Source of the DNA: JBCDGZ01 sp038750655
GTDB taxonomy: Bacteria > Bacteroidota > Bacteroidia > Chitinophagales > Saprospiraceae
Length of the DNA: 32,550 nt
Direction: 5' to 3'
Assembly: GCA_038750655.1 (NCBI GenBank)
Contig: JBCDGZ010000093.1
Coordinates: 1 to 32,550 of the forward strand
Part shown: positions 1 through 6,645 of the stretch, one piece after another
Layout of the letters: the number at the start of each line of letters is the position of its first letter
Numbering within the stretch: the first letter of the stretch is position 1
Notes under the pieces: model-generated
The model's input: only the letters and a program-made list of their open reading frames with translations
Told to the model about the DNA's origin: nothing
The model's database searches: none
Program-made: the position numbers and the translations under genes

Positions 1-341
1 AAGGCCCCAGAAGTGACCAAGACGTTTGGATCATCCGCACCGACGCCGAAGGCTGTATGCAAGAGGACTGCGGCTTCGAGCAGCTGATCACGGATGTAGA
101 GGAAGTCACTCTATCCAGCGGGGCACAGCCTCTGATCTATCCCAACCCCACCCGCGGTATCCTCCACATCGACACCCCGCATTCTCCTGATGCCTATCAA
201 TTGCTGGACAGCAATGGTCGGATGTTGCAAGCGGGGGCTTTCCAGCCAAGTATTAGCCTACAACCCTGGCCTCCGGGGATTTACTTGCTGCGCTTGATTC
301 GGGAGCAGTCGGTGGCTACTTTTAAAGTTGTGCGGCAATGA
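1..341 (+). CDS. T9SS sorting-domain protein, C-terminal fragment (5' end outside window)
   Basis: The reading frame is open from base 3 to the TGA at 339-341, so this is the 3' end of a longer gene cut by the window edge. The internal ATG at 57 is not a credible start, because the homologous codon in the next gene is internal. The visible 113 residues include an 'IYPNPTRGILHI' segment and end in 'GIYLLRLIREQSVATFKVVRQ', the usual form of a type A T9SS C-terminal sorting domain. That domain directs export across the outer membrane and is removed there. The stop codon overlaps the start of the downstream paralogue (ATGA), so the two genes are probably co-transcribed and translationally coupled. 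The function of the missing N-terminal part cannot be told; by analogy with the neighbour it may resemble that gene. Confidence 0.85.
   Translation, partial: GPRSDQDVWIIRTDAEGCMQEDCGFEQLITDVEEVTLSSGAQPLIYPNPTRGILHIDTPHSPDAYQLLDSNGRMLQAGAFQPSISLQPWPPGIYLLRLIREQSVATFKVVRQ
1..341 (+). repeat. Direct repeat, copy A (with 1506-1846)
   Basis: Bases 1-341 align without gaps to 1506-1846 (constant offset 1505). I count about 12 differences, roughly 96% identity, clustered toward the 3' end. The repeat runs off the left edge, so its true length is unknown. It covers the 3' coding part of two tandem paralogues. Confidence 0.95.
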
Positions 342-1846
342 AAAATCTAATTATATTCCTCTACTTGTGCTGCTGCTGCCATATACTGGTTGCCCAGGAC
401 TATTTTTCTCGCACTTATGATCCCTTTAATCATGGGCCAGAGCTTCTTAAGGACATACAATTGGTCGATGAACAATTGCGGATTACCGCCATAGGCTTTT
501 GTACCGATCAGCGATGTTTAGGGCAGCTGATTTTGGATCAGCAAGGGAACTTGGTGAGTGCTGATACTATATTGCCCGGTTTTGATCCTGGTTTTTTTCC
601 AGTCTATACGGATTCCACTTTTACTACCGCTGGTTTCGATACCCCCATAGATTCTAAGTATATGCTTTACCAATCCAACTTAGACGGTGATAGTCTCGGG
701 CTGATTGATCTACAGATATCCGGAGATCGTTATCACCATTATTTCAATAAAGGAATGATCGAATACAATAATCAGTATGTAGTCTACGGCCAGGTGACGG
801 ATCGAGAGGATTTGTGGGAGGAGCAGGAGAAGGTCAAGGGGTTACTATTTTGGGTGAATAAAGATTTAACGCTGGATACCATTACCTTCATTGAGCCACC
901 GGAGCGCTGGTTGTTGTTATACGAGGCTCAGATTGATCCACAAAACCAATTGACTTTTATCTATCAATATACCAAAAGGCATCCGATCAGCCAGCTTAAT
1001 CTGTACTACAAGGCGCTTATTAAATTGAATGAAGAGCGACAGGTGGTTTTCAATAGGGAATCAACCTCCTCCGATAATACTCAAAGCAACCTGGCCATAC
1101 TCGACGATGGAACTATGGTTACAGATTTTAATGGATCAAGAGGAACCGAAGAAATTCTGGCGATTGCTCCTGATGGTGAATTGAAATGGACCTACACCTT
1201 TGATAATCTCTTGGGTTTTGCAAGTCATGGAGTGCTTGATTTGGGAATTGCGGCTAATGGGGATATTATCGGCTGTGGTTTAATGAGTTCTGCCAAATTT
1301 GATTATGGAGAATCTGGCTATATCTTTCGCCTTTCTCCGCAAGGGGAATTGCTCTGGGAGCGCATCTATTTATTAGAACCTGATACTGATCCTGAGCTGC
1401 CCGAAAACTGGCCGCTTCTGTCTTATTTGTTCCAAATCATCGAGCTGCCCAATGGGGGTTTGGTGGCTGGAGGGGAGGTACTACGTCCCTACAATGATCC
1501 CGTCCAAGGCCCCAGAAGTGACCAAGACGTTTGGATCATCCGCACCGACGCCGAAGGCTGTATGCAAGAGGACTGCGGCTTCGAGCAGCTGATCACGGAT
1601 GTAGAGGAAGTCACTCTATCCAGCTTGGCACAGCCTCTGATCTATCCCAACCCCACCCGCGATATCCTCCACATCGACACCCCGCATTCTCCTGATGCCT
1701 ATCAATTGCTGGACAGCAATGGTCGGATGTTGCAATCGGGGGCTTTCCAGCCAAGTATTAGCCTACAACCCTGGCCTCCGGGGATTTACTTGCTGCGCTT
1801 GATTCGGGAACAATCGGTGGCTACTTTTAAGGTACTGAAGCAGTGA
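338..1846 (+). CDS. Secreted protein with T9SS type A C-terminal sorting domain
   Basis: A 502-residue protein. Residues 1-20 look like a signal peptide (Lys, hydrophobic core with four Cys, cleavage near 'VAQ'). The body (about 20-420) consists of short beta-rich segments with recurring patterns such as 'LAILDDGTMVTDF', 'IAPDGELKWTYTF' and 'RLSPQGELLWERIY'. These resemble blades of the repeat/propeller-type proteins common among T9SS cargo, but I cannot assign an enzyme activity. Residues about 432-502 form the sorting domain ('IYPNPTRDILHI' to the C-terminus), so the protein should be exported by Sec and then T9SS to the cell surface. The ATG overlaps the upstream stop by 4 bp. The gene converges on the HD-domain gene with only 5 bp between stops. 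The last 341 bp are shared almost exactly with the upstream gene. Confidence 0.85.
   Translation: MKNLIIFLYLCCCCHILVAQDYFSRTYDPFNHGPELLKDIQLVDEQLRITAIGFCTDQRCLGQLILDQQGNLVSADTILPGFDPGFFPVYTDSTFTTAGFDTPIDSKYMLYQSNLDGDSLGLIDLQISGDRYHHYFNKGMIEYNNQYVVYGQVTDREDLWEEQEKVKGLLFWVNKDLTLDTITFIEPPERWLLLYEAQIDPQNQLTFIYQYTKRHPISQLNLYYKALIKLNEERQVVFNRESTSSDNTQSNLAILDDGTMVTDFNGSRGTEEILAIAPDGELKWTYTFDNLLGFASHGVLDLGIAANGDIIGCGLMSSAKFDYGESGYIFRLSPQGELLWERIYLLEPDTDPELPENWPLLSYLFQIIELPNGGLVAGGEVLRPYNDPVQGPRSDQDVWIIRTDAEGCMQEDCGFEQLITDVEEVTLSSLAQPLIYPNPTRDILHIDTPHSPDAYQLLDSNGRMLQSGAFQPSISLQPWPPGIYLLRLIREQSVATFKVLKQ
1506..1846 (+). repeat. Direct repeat, copy B (with 1-341)
   Basis: Second copy of the 341-bp direct repeat, ending exactly at the stop codon of the second paralogue. 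Amino-acid changes between copies are few: Gly to Leu, Gly to Asp, Ala to Ser, and a Val-Arg to Leu-Lys change next to the C-terminus. Confidence 0.95.
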
Positions 1847-1851
1847 AGCAT

Positions 1852-2397
1852 CTACCCCAAATTCTTATAAAATCGAATCAAATTCCCCACATGATCCTCA
1901 ATGCTCACCCCTAATGCTTCACAGCCCCGGTAAATGTCCTCGCGATTGATCTTCGCGGCGAAAGACTTTTCTTTGAGGCGCTTTTTGATCGACTTGACCT
2001 TCATCTCGCCGAAGGGGATGGGGTTGAGCTTTTGGTAGGCGTAGAAGATGCCGCTGATTTCGTCGCAGGCCATCAGGGCAGCGGCCAGCGGGGTTTGAGG
2101 GAGGGTGGTGAAGCCGTTGTAGCCGTAGGCGTGGGCTTCGACAGCGTGGATGAAATCGTCGGGGTAGCCCCAGTCTTTGAACCAGCCGAGAGAAGGAGCG
2201 GGGTGGGTGTCTGGATGCTGCTCGTAGTCGAGGTCGTGGAGGTAGCCGGCGAGGTACCACAGCAGTGGATCCCCTTCGTAGAGGGGGGCGTAGCCCTCCA
2301 TGGCGGTAGCAACCATTAGGGCGTGATAGCGTTGGTAGCCGTCTTGGACATGTTGTTCGAGAAGGGCTTGGGCGGCTGTTTTATTGGGTAGTTCCAT
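1852..2397 (-). CDS. HD-domain protein (putative metal-dependent phosphohydrolase)
   Basis: A 181-residue protein carrying the ordered metal-ligand pattern of the HD superfamily: His25 in 'RYHALMVA', the His54-Asp55 pair in 'GYLHDLDYE', His84/His89 in 'FIHAVEAHAYGY', and Asp112 in 'ACDEISG'. The family hydrolyses phosphate esters, often nucleotides or nucleotide second messengers. The substrate cannot be told from the sequence. It is compact and single-domain, with no signal peptide, so it should be cytosolic. The ATG at 2397 is the first in frame and gives a full N-terminus ahead of the first His. It diverges from the glycosyltransferase gene across a 53-bp gap, which must hold both promoters, and its stop lies 5 bp from the stop of the T9SS gene. 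Family assignment is confident; the substrate is unknown. Confidence 0.85.
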   Translation of the reverse strand: MELPNKTAAQALLEQHVQDGYQRYHALMVATAMEGYAPLYEGDPLLWYLAGYLHDLDYEQHPDTHPAPSLGWFKDWGYPDDFIHAVEAHAYGYNGFTTLPQTPLAAALMACDEISGIFYAYQKLNPIPFGEMKVKSIKKRLKEKSFAAKINREDIYRGCEALGVSIEDHVGNLIRFYKNLG

Positions 2398-2450
2398 GTG
2401 TCAGTAAATTTATCAGCTTGAATATAGAAAAAAGTTTACATTTATGAATC

Positions 2451-3365
2451 ATGCCTACCAAGCACGCAATATTAAAAGACCTCCGGGTGTACCAAAGTGA
2501 AGGACGACCGGAGGAGGTATTTTCCATCATCATCCCTAGTTGGAACAATCGCCCCTACTTGCAGCTTTGTATTGAGCGCCTGCTCAAGCATTCCCATTTT
2601 CCCCACCAAATTATCGTGCACCTCAACGAAGCCAAAGATGATAGTCTAGACTGGCTGCACCGCTATCCTCAAATCGATTATACCTACAGCCCCAGCAATA
2701 TCGGTATCTGCTATGCCCTGAACGTGGCGCGCCGCCTGGTACGTACCCCCTACGTCTGCTACTTTAACGATGATATGGTGGCCCTACCCCATTGGGATCG
2801 CTATTTATACGAGGAGGTGCAGCGTATTGGGCATGAGGCGTTTATCCTGTCGGCGACCATGATTGAACCTTTTGATACTGGAAATCCCTGCGTGCTAGTA
2901 GCCGATTATGGCGATACCCTTTCTACTTTTAAAGAAACAGCATTGCTTGATGCCTATGCCCAGTTAGAGAAAACGGATTGGCAGGGCAGTACTTGGCCGC
3001 CCATTGTCTTACCGCTGTCTCTGTGGGATTTGGTGGGAGGAATGAGCGCTGAATTTTCACCGGGAATGTACTCCGATCCAGATTTGTCCATGAAGCTATG
3101 GCAGGCGGGGGTGCGTCTGTTTAAAGGGATAGGTAAAAGCAGGGTCTACCACTTTGGATCCAAGTCGACGCGCCGGGGTAAAATGAACAAAGGGAAGCGG
3201 CAGTTTCTCCAAAAATGGGGCATGAGCAGTGGGGATTTTACTCGCCAAATCCTGAGACGAGGCCAGCCCTTTGATGGACCCTTATCCTCTATTTCGCTCA
3301 GTCCTATGCAAAGGTTAAAGAATAAAACTAAAAGCATTTGGAATGCTTTAGGTCCTTCCCACTAA
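2451..3365 (+). CDS. Family 2 glycosyltransferase (GT-A fold)
   Basis: A 304-residue protein with the GT2 layout. The nucleotide-sugar-binding start is 'FSIIIPSWNN' (residues 24-33). 'YSPSNIGICYALN' (79-91) is the usual acceptor/nucleotide loop. 'YFNDDMV' (104-110) supplies the DxD-type metal-binding acids Asp107/Asp108. 'GMYSDPDLSMKLW' (205-217) stands where the catalytic acid (ED/DD) motif lies, and His234 in 'VYHFGSKST' is a plausible further metal ligand. No transmembrane helices are visible, so it is probably cytosolic or peripheral at the inner membrane. GT2 enzymes transfer a sugar from a nucleotide-sugar donor to a growing glycan. Donor and acceptor are unknown, and no other glycan genes are adjacent. 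It converges on the next minus-strand gene with a 10-bp gap between stops. Confidence 0.88.
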   Translation: MPTKHAILKDLRVYQSEGRPEEVFSIIIPSWNNRPYLQLCIERLLKHSHFPHQIIVHLNEAKDDSLDWLHRYPQIDYTYSPSNIGICYALNVARRLVRTPYVCYFNDDMVALPHWDRYLYEEVQRIGHEAFILSATMIEPFDTGNPCVLVADYGDTLSTFKETALLDAYAQLEKTDWQGSTWPPIVLPLSLWDLVGGMSAEFSPGMYSDPDLSMKLWQAGVRLFKGIGKSRVYHFGSKSTRRGKMNKGKRQFLQKWGMSSGDFTRQILRRGQPFDGPLSSISLSPMQRLKNKTKSIWNALGPSH

Positions 3366-3375
3366 CTCTTTCTTT

Positions 3376-5484
3376 TTATTCACAGGTACCCGGCCGTTCG
3401 CCAATGCCTGACTCTTCGATTAAGGTTTGGAGTTTTTTCTCGTAAAAATCGAGGAGTAAGTTGGTGATATTCAGCTCAATTTCGATGCGACGGTATTCTC
3501 CGCCCTTCTCATCTTCGGGATGCTCGTAGGCGCCAACGCGGATGGGGACTTGCATAAAATCCAGCTGATTTTTGACGGTCCAGGCTCGGGCGATGCCCAG
3601 TTCCATATTGCTGCGCAGCGAGGTGGTGATCTCCCGCTCCGTCGTCTTCTCCAGGGCTTCCCCTTCTAGGAAGTGGGTAAAGGCAGTGCCCTCCGGAATA
3701 TCCAGGGACTTCTTGTAGCGCGCCCCTTTAAAGGCGTGACCATCGGTATGCCCTTCTAGGTAGATGAAGAAATCCTCTTTGCAGCGCATGTTGGCTTCGC
3801 AATATTTTTGCAGCACTTCGCTATCTACCCAGGAGGCGATTTTTTTGTAATATTCAGGATCGCCCATCTTGGCCAGGTCGATGTCTTGGCAAAGGAAGGT
3901 GGAGATGATGTATTGGATGCCAATGTTGCCGAGCGGCTGGTATTGGACAGTGGTAGGGCAGGGGAGTTTGTCGCTGTTCAGGTCACCCTCCATGATGGTG
4001 GCCGAGGCGGGGCCGAAGCGCTCGCGTTCGGCGTGGGTCTCTGTGCGGGCCTGGATGACGAGTTCGATGTAGCGACATTGGTATACTTTGCCGCGGAGGC
4101 GCAGCAGGCGGCAGGCGACTTCCTCGTCGAGGTCCAGCTGGTGGGCGGCTTTTAGGTTATCAATGCGATCGAGGTACTGCTGACCTTGGTCGCAAGGGGA
4201 GAGGTGTCCGCGGATGAGCCAGGCTTGGACCTGAGCGATTTTATCGCAGTAGAAGCCCGCCAGCGGCGCGGGGCGCAGCAGGGTGTCTTCCAGCTCGATG
4301 AATTCTCCCCAGACGCTGTTAAGCGTATCTAGCTCTGATTGATAACCTTGATAAGTATTGATCAGTTTCTCAATTTTATCGTTCGTTTCCTGCGATAGTT
4401 CCGGCTCTTCCTCTTGCCAGATGGTCGCAATTTTAGTCAGCATTTCTTCACCTTGGGTACAGATATTGACCATTCCATTCATCACATAGGCCTTGAGTCG
4501 ATCTTCGGTGCGGCAGTAGTCAAAGCCAAAGTTGACGCCATCATTTAGGGTATCGGTAGGGACAAATTCTTTCCAGGCTTCGTTGAGTACAGAGAGGTCA
4601 CCATTGTATTTACCGACTTCTTCCTCTAACCATTTGAGGCCTTCCGCCAGTTTCCCTTCAATAGGATGGCTGTTGTTTTTTTGAAGTTTCTTAATTTTTT
4701 TCAACATCGGGTCCCCTTTGCTGCACAGGTCAGAAGCTGCTTCTAATAGATGGGCTTTGATGGAGGGGAGGGGATAGCAGGGGATAAGAGGTAATTCTGT
4801 CGAGAAGCCTTCGGACTCCTTGCCACTTTCATACTTTCCCCAGGCGGCGTCCAGTTTGCTCAGACCCGCGTACAGTTTCTTACATTTATCCACTTCTTTC
4901 TTCAAGCCATTCACATCCTCAATTTTTAGCGAAGTGCGCTCCACCAGCTTGAGTACCCGATTTTCGAAAGCGCCTTTGGCTTTTTTCAAATCTCCCTCAC
5001 AATAATGAGCATAACTGCGCATATAAGAATACTTAGCTAGCGTACCCTTTTCGCAAACCCGGCCCGCCGCGTCAATCTCCAATTCCCCTAAACTAACATC
5101 GCGATGGATCAAAAAGCGCTTCCACAGCCGGTCGATTTTGTGATAGGCCGATATTTTCAATTCCAAATCATCAAATCGCTCCTTAAAGCCCGGAATACTA
5201 CCGTACAGCTCCGGCCCCAGCTGCTTAATATCACTGATCAACTCCTCTGAGGTATCCAGTTCTCCTGCACAAAAGTGAGTAGTGCCGAACATAAGGCAGT
5301 ACTTAGCGTAGTCCACCTTGTCGTCTTTAGACGGCTGGGTCAACTTACTGATATTAGAGGTTTTATCATTGGCGAGAAATTCCTTCCAGGTTTCTTCAAA
5401 GTTGACAAACTGGGCCTGAATTTGCGGCGTAAGGAGGAAAAAGGCAATAGAACAGCTGAGGACTAGGCGAAAAAAATAGGTCAT
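3376..5484 (-). CDS. Exported protein with five W/Cys repeats and an OmpA-like C-terminal domain
   Basis: I take the ATG at 5484, giving 702 residues. The frame extends upstream only to a TTG, while the ATG begins a clear signal peptide (residues 1-25, cleavage after 'QIQAQ') and lies about 80 bp from a possible -7 box. The mature N-terminal half holds five tandem modules of about 90 residues, each starting 'xxxWxxF' (Trp33, 121, 215, 304, 392) and ending in 'C-x-x-G'. Modules 2-5 have a Cys-x17-Cys pair (144/162, 236/254, 324/342, 413/431); module 1 keeps only the second Cys (72). Residues about 545-675 are OmpA-like: 'YLEGHTDG' (576-582), an 'IARAWTVKNQL' helix and 'YRRIEIEL'. OmpA-like domains bind peptidoglycan, so the protein probably sits in the periplasm tethered to the cell wall. 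The role of the repeats is unknown to me. Confidence 0.75.
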   Translation of the reverse strand: MTYFFRLVLSCSIAFFLLTPQIQAQFVNFEETWKEFLANDKTSNISKLTQPSKDDKVDYAKYCLMFGTTHFCAGELDTSEELISDIKQLGPELYGSIPGFKERFDDLELKISAYHKIDRLWKRFLIHRDVSLGELEIDAAGRVCEKGTLAKYSYMRSYAHYCEGDLKKAKGAFENRVLKLVERTSLKIEDVNGLKKEVDKCKKLYAGLSKLDAAWGKYESGKESEGFSTELPLIPCYPLPSIKAHLLEAASDLCSKGDPMLKKIKKLQKNNSHPIEGKLAEGLKWLEEEVGKYNGDLSVLNEAWKEFVPTDTLNDGVNFGFDYCRTEDRLKAYVMNGMVNICTQGEEMLTKIATIWQEEEPELSQETNDKIEKLINTYQGYQSELDTLNSVWGEFIELEDTLLRPAPLAGFYCDKIAQVQAWLIRGHLSPCDQGQQYLDRIDNLKAAHQLDLDEEVACRLLRLRGKVYQCRYIELVIQARTETHAERERFGPASATIMEGDLNSDKLPCPTTVQYQPLGNIGIQYIISTFLCQDIDLAKMGDPEYYKKIASWVDSEVLQKYCEANMRCKEDFFIYLEGHTDGHAFKGARYKKSLDIPEGTAFTHFLEGEALEKTTEREITTSLRSNMELGIARAWTVKNQLDFMQVPIRVGAYEHPEDEKGGEYRRIEIELNITNLLLDFYEKKLQTLIEESGIGERPGTCE

Positions 5485-5565
5485 TGTTTTTGGATTATAA
5501 GCTTCAATGAAGATCGGTCGGCAAGCGTCGTAGACAGACTTACCTGGGCTTAGTGGTGGCTTCTT

Positions 5566-5573
5566 CAAAGCTA
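5566..5573 (-). promoter_or_regulatory. Possible Bacteroidota -7 box for the OmpA-like repeat protein
   Basis: On the minus strand this reads TAGCTTTG, an exact match to the Bacteroidota -7 consensus TAnnTTTG, about 80 bp upstream of the chosen ATG at 5484. I do not find a convincing TTG -33 element at the usual spacing, so the call is weak. If real, it excludes the upstream TTG codon as a start, because the two overlap. Confidence 0.3.
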
Positions 5574-5597
5574 CGAAAATATTGCCAACCTTGGGCG

Positions 5598-6155
5598 CTA
5601 AATTCCTGCCTGCCCCAGCACAATCTTTTTGAGCAAAACAATCTGTCCAAGATGATAGTAGCTGTGCTCAATCATGGCCTCTATATTGCGCCGATAATTG
5701 CCATACTGCTCCTTCACAAAAATGCTGTTGAGCTGCTCCTCAGACATTTGTTCCACCAGCTCGGCAAAGCGCTCAGCCTCCCGCCAGGTTCTATCTCTCA
5801 GTTGCTCCCAGTCTTCCTGCGATTGAATCGGCGGGGCATCAAAGCTGAATTTATCCCGTATTTCCAATTCCCCACCTTCAAACAGGTGAATCAGACCAGC
5901 GATGTAATAGTTGATGTGGAAAGTCAAGGCTGCAATGGTGTTGAGCGAACCGACTTTAGTAGTGGCCTGCTGCCAGCTGAGGTCCCCGATCTGATCCTTG
6001 AGATTGGTCCGGGCAATGAAAGTTCCGTTGAGTTGAACTTCCCGAAATTGGTTGGCAATTTGTACTGCCAGGCTATTGCGCTTTTTGTGCTCAATGCTGT
6101 TCAGAAAATCATCGACACTGCCTTGGTTAGCGGAGGTTTTATTTTTCGATTTCAT
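5598..6155 (-). CDS. DinB superfamily protein
   Basis: A 185-residue protein with the His triad of the DinB/YfiT-like four-helix-bundle fold: His80 in 'LTFHINYY', and His164 and His168 in 'MIEHSYYHLGQI', which together would bind a divalent metal. The length and the final 'YYHLGQIVLLKK' helix are typical. Members include thiol transferases and many stress-related proteins of unknown activity, so I do not assign a reaction. The stretch 'RNIEAMIEHSYYHLGQI' is the most diagnostic part. It has no signal peptide and is predicted cytosolic. The ATG at 6155 gives a hydrophilic N-terminus before the first helix. It is followed, after about 113 bp, by the start of the OmpA-like repeat gene in the same direction. 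Confidence 0.8.
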   Translation of the reverse strand: MKSKNKTSANQGSVDDFLNSIEHKKRNSLAVQIANQFREVQLNGTFIARTNLKDQIGDLSWQQATTKVGSLNTIAALTFHINYYIAGLIHLFEGGELEIRDKFSFDAPPIQSQEDWEQLRDRTWREAERFAELVEQMSEEQLNSIFVKEQYGNYRRNIEAMIEHSYYHLGQIVLLKKIVLGQAGI

Positions 6156-6267
6156 TAGTAATAGTATTGATTGATAAATAGGATGGAGTGCGAAAATGAG
6201 AGCAGAATGAGTAAGAAGTAGTGTCGTTTATTGAGGGAGGTTATGGAATCAGGTGGTTTTTCTCCAT

Positions 6268-6287
6268 AGTGGGAGGGCCCACCCACT
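6268..6287. repeat. GC-rich 20-bp imperfect palindrome
   Basis: The sequence is symmetrical about a GGGCCC core flanked by GTGGG/CCCAC arms; only one symmetric base pair (A opposite A) breaks the palindrome. It lies 113-132 bp upstream of the DinB-family start, in an otherwise non-coding stretch. It has no adjoining T-tract, so it is not an obvious terminator. An operator for a dimeric regulator is possible but unsupported. Confidence 0.4.
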
Positions 6288-6561
6288 TTACCACCGCCGC
6301 CAATCCGGCCGCTACTGATTTGAACTCCTATACAGAAGATCAGGTCTTGTAGCAGTACGAATCGCAAGACTTCCTTTCTTCGAAAGATGGCATCCTTTTT
6401 CTTTCCAGGCCTTTGAAGGAGAAAGGAGGTATGCTTACTGGAATTGCTGCGGTGATCAATCTGGATATAATGCTTGCTAATACAACAACAATATCAAATC
6501 AGGCACCTAATATAACACAAAAAGTTTTAACACAAAAGTGTTTGATCTATTTTTGTAAGAA

Positions 6562-6597
6562 TAAAAAAGAGTAAGGCCCTCTACAAAAGACCTTACT
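6562..6597 (-). terminator. Rho-independent terminator of the T9SS propeller gene
   Basis: On the minus strand a stem of about 9 bp with one mismatch (AGTAAGGTC with GGCCTTACT), around a loop of about 10 nt, is followed directly by CTTTTTTATT. It lies about 50 bp downstream of the stop codon at 6646. Confidence 0.75.
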
Positions 6598-6645
6598 CCC
6601 TTTATTTCTACTACTCTTATCGGCAGTAGAAGCAACTAGAGTCGC

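Larger units (their letters stand above)
6156..6645. other. Intergenic region without a supported gene
   Basis: About 490 bp between the DinB-family gene and the T9SS propeller gene. It holds a near-perfect GC-rich palindrome at 6268-6287 and a terminator at 6562-6597. A 70-codon frame at 6155-6367 (minus) has no recognisable features and is probably chance. The rest is AT-rich and I see nothing further in it. Confidence 0.6.

Noticed and set aside
5485..5568. Longer N-terminus for the OmpA-like repeat protein starting at TTG 5568
   Set aside because: The 28 extra residues would precede an intact signal peptide, and the TTG overlaps a possible -7 box.
5553..6158. 201-codon plus-strand frame opposite the DinB-family gene
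   Set aside because: It is fully antisense to a gene with a clear His triad, and its own translation has no family features.
6155..6367. 70-codon minus-strand frame touching the DinB-family start (ATGA overlap)
   Set aside because: There is no recognisable domain. The composition follows a GC palindrome and AT-rich spacer rather than coding sequence, and the overlap is likely chance.
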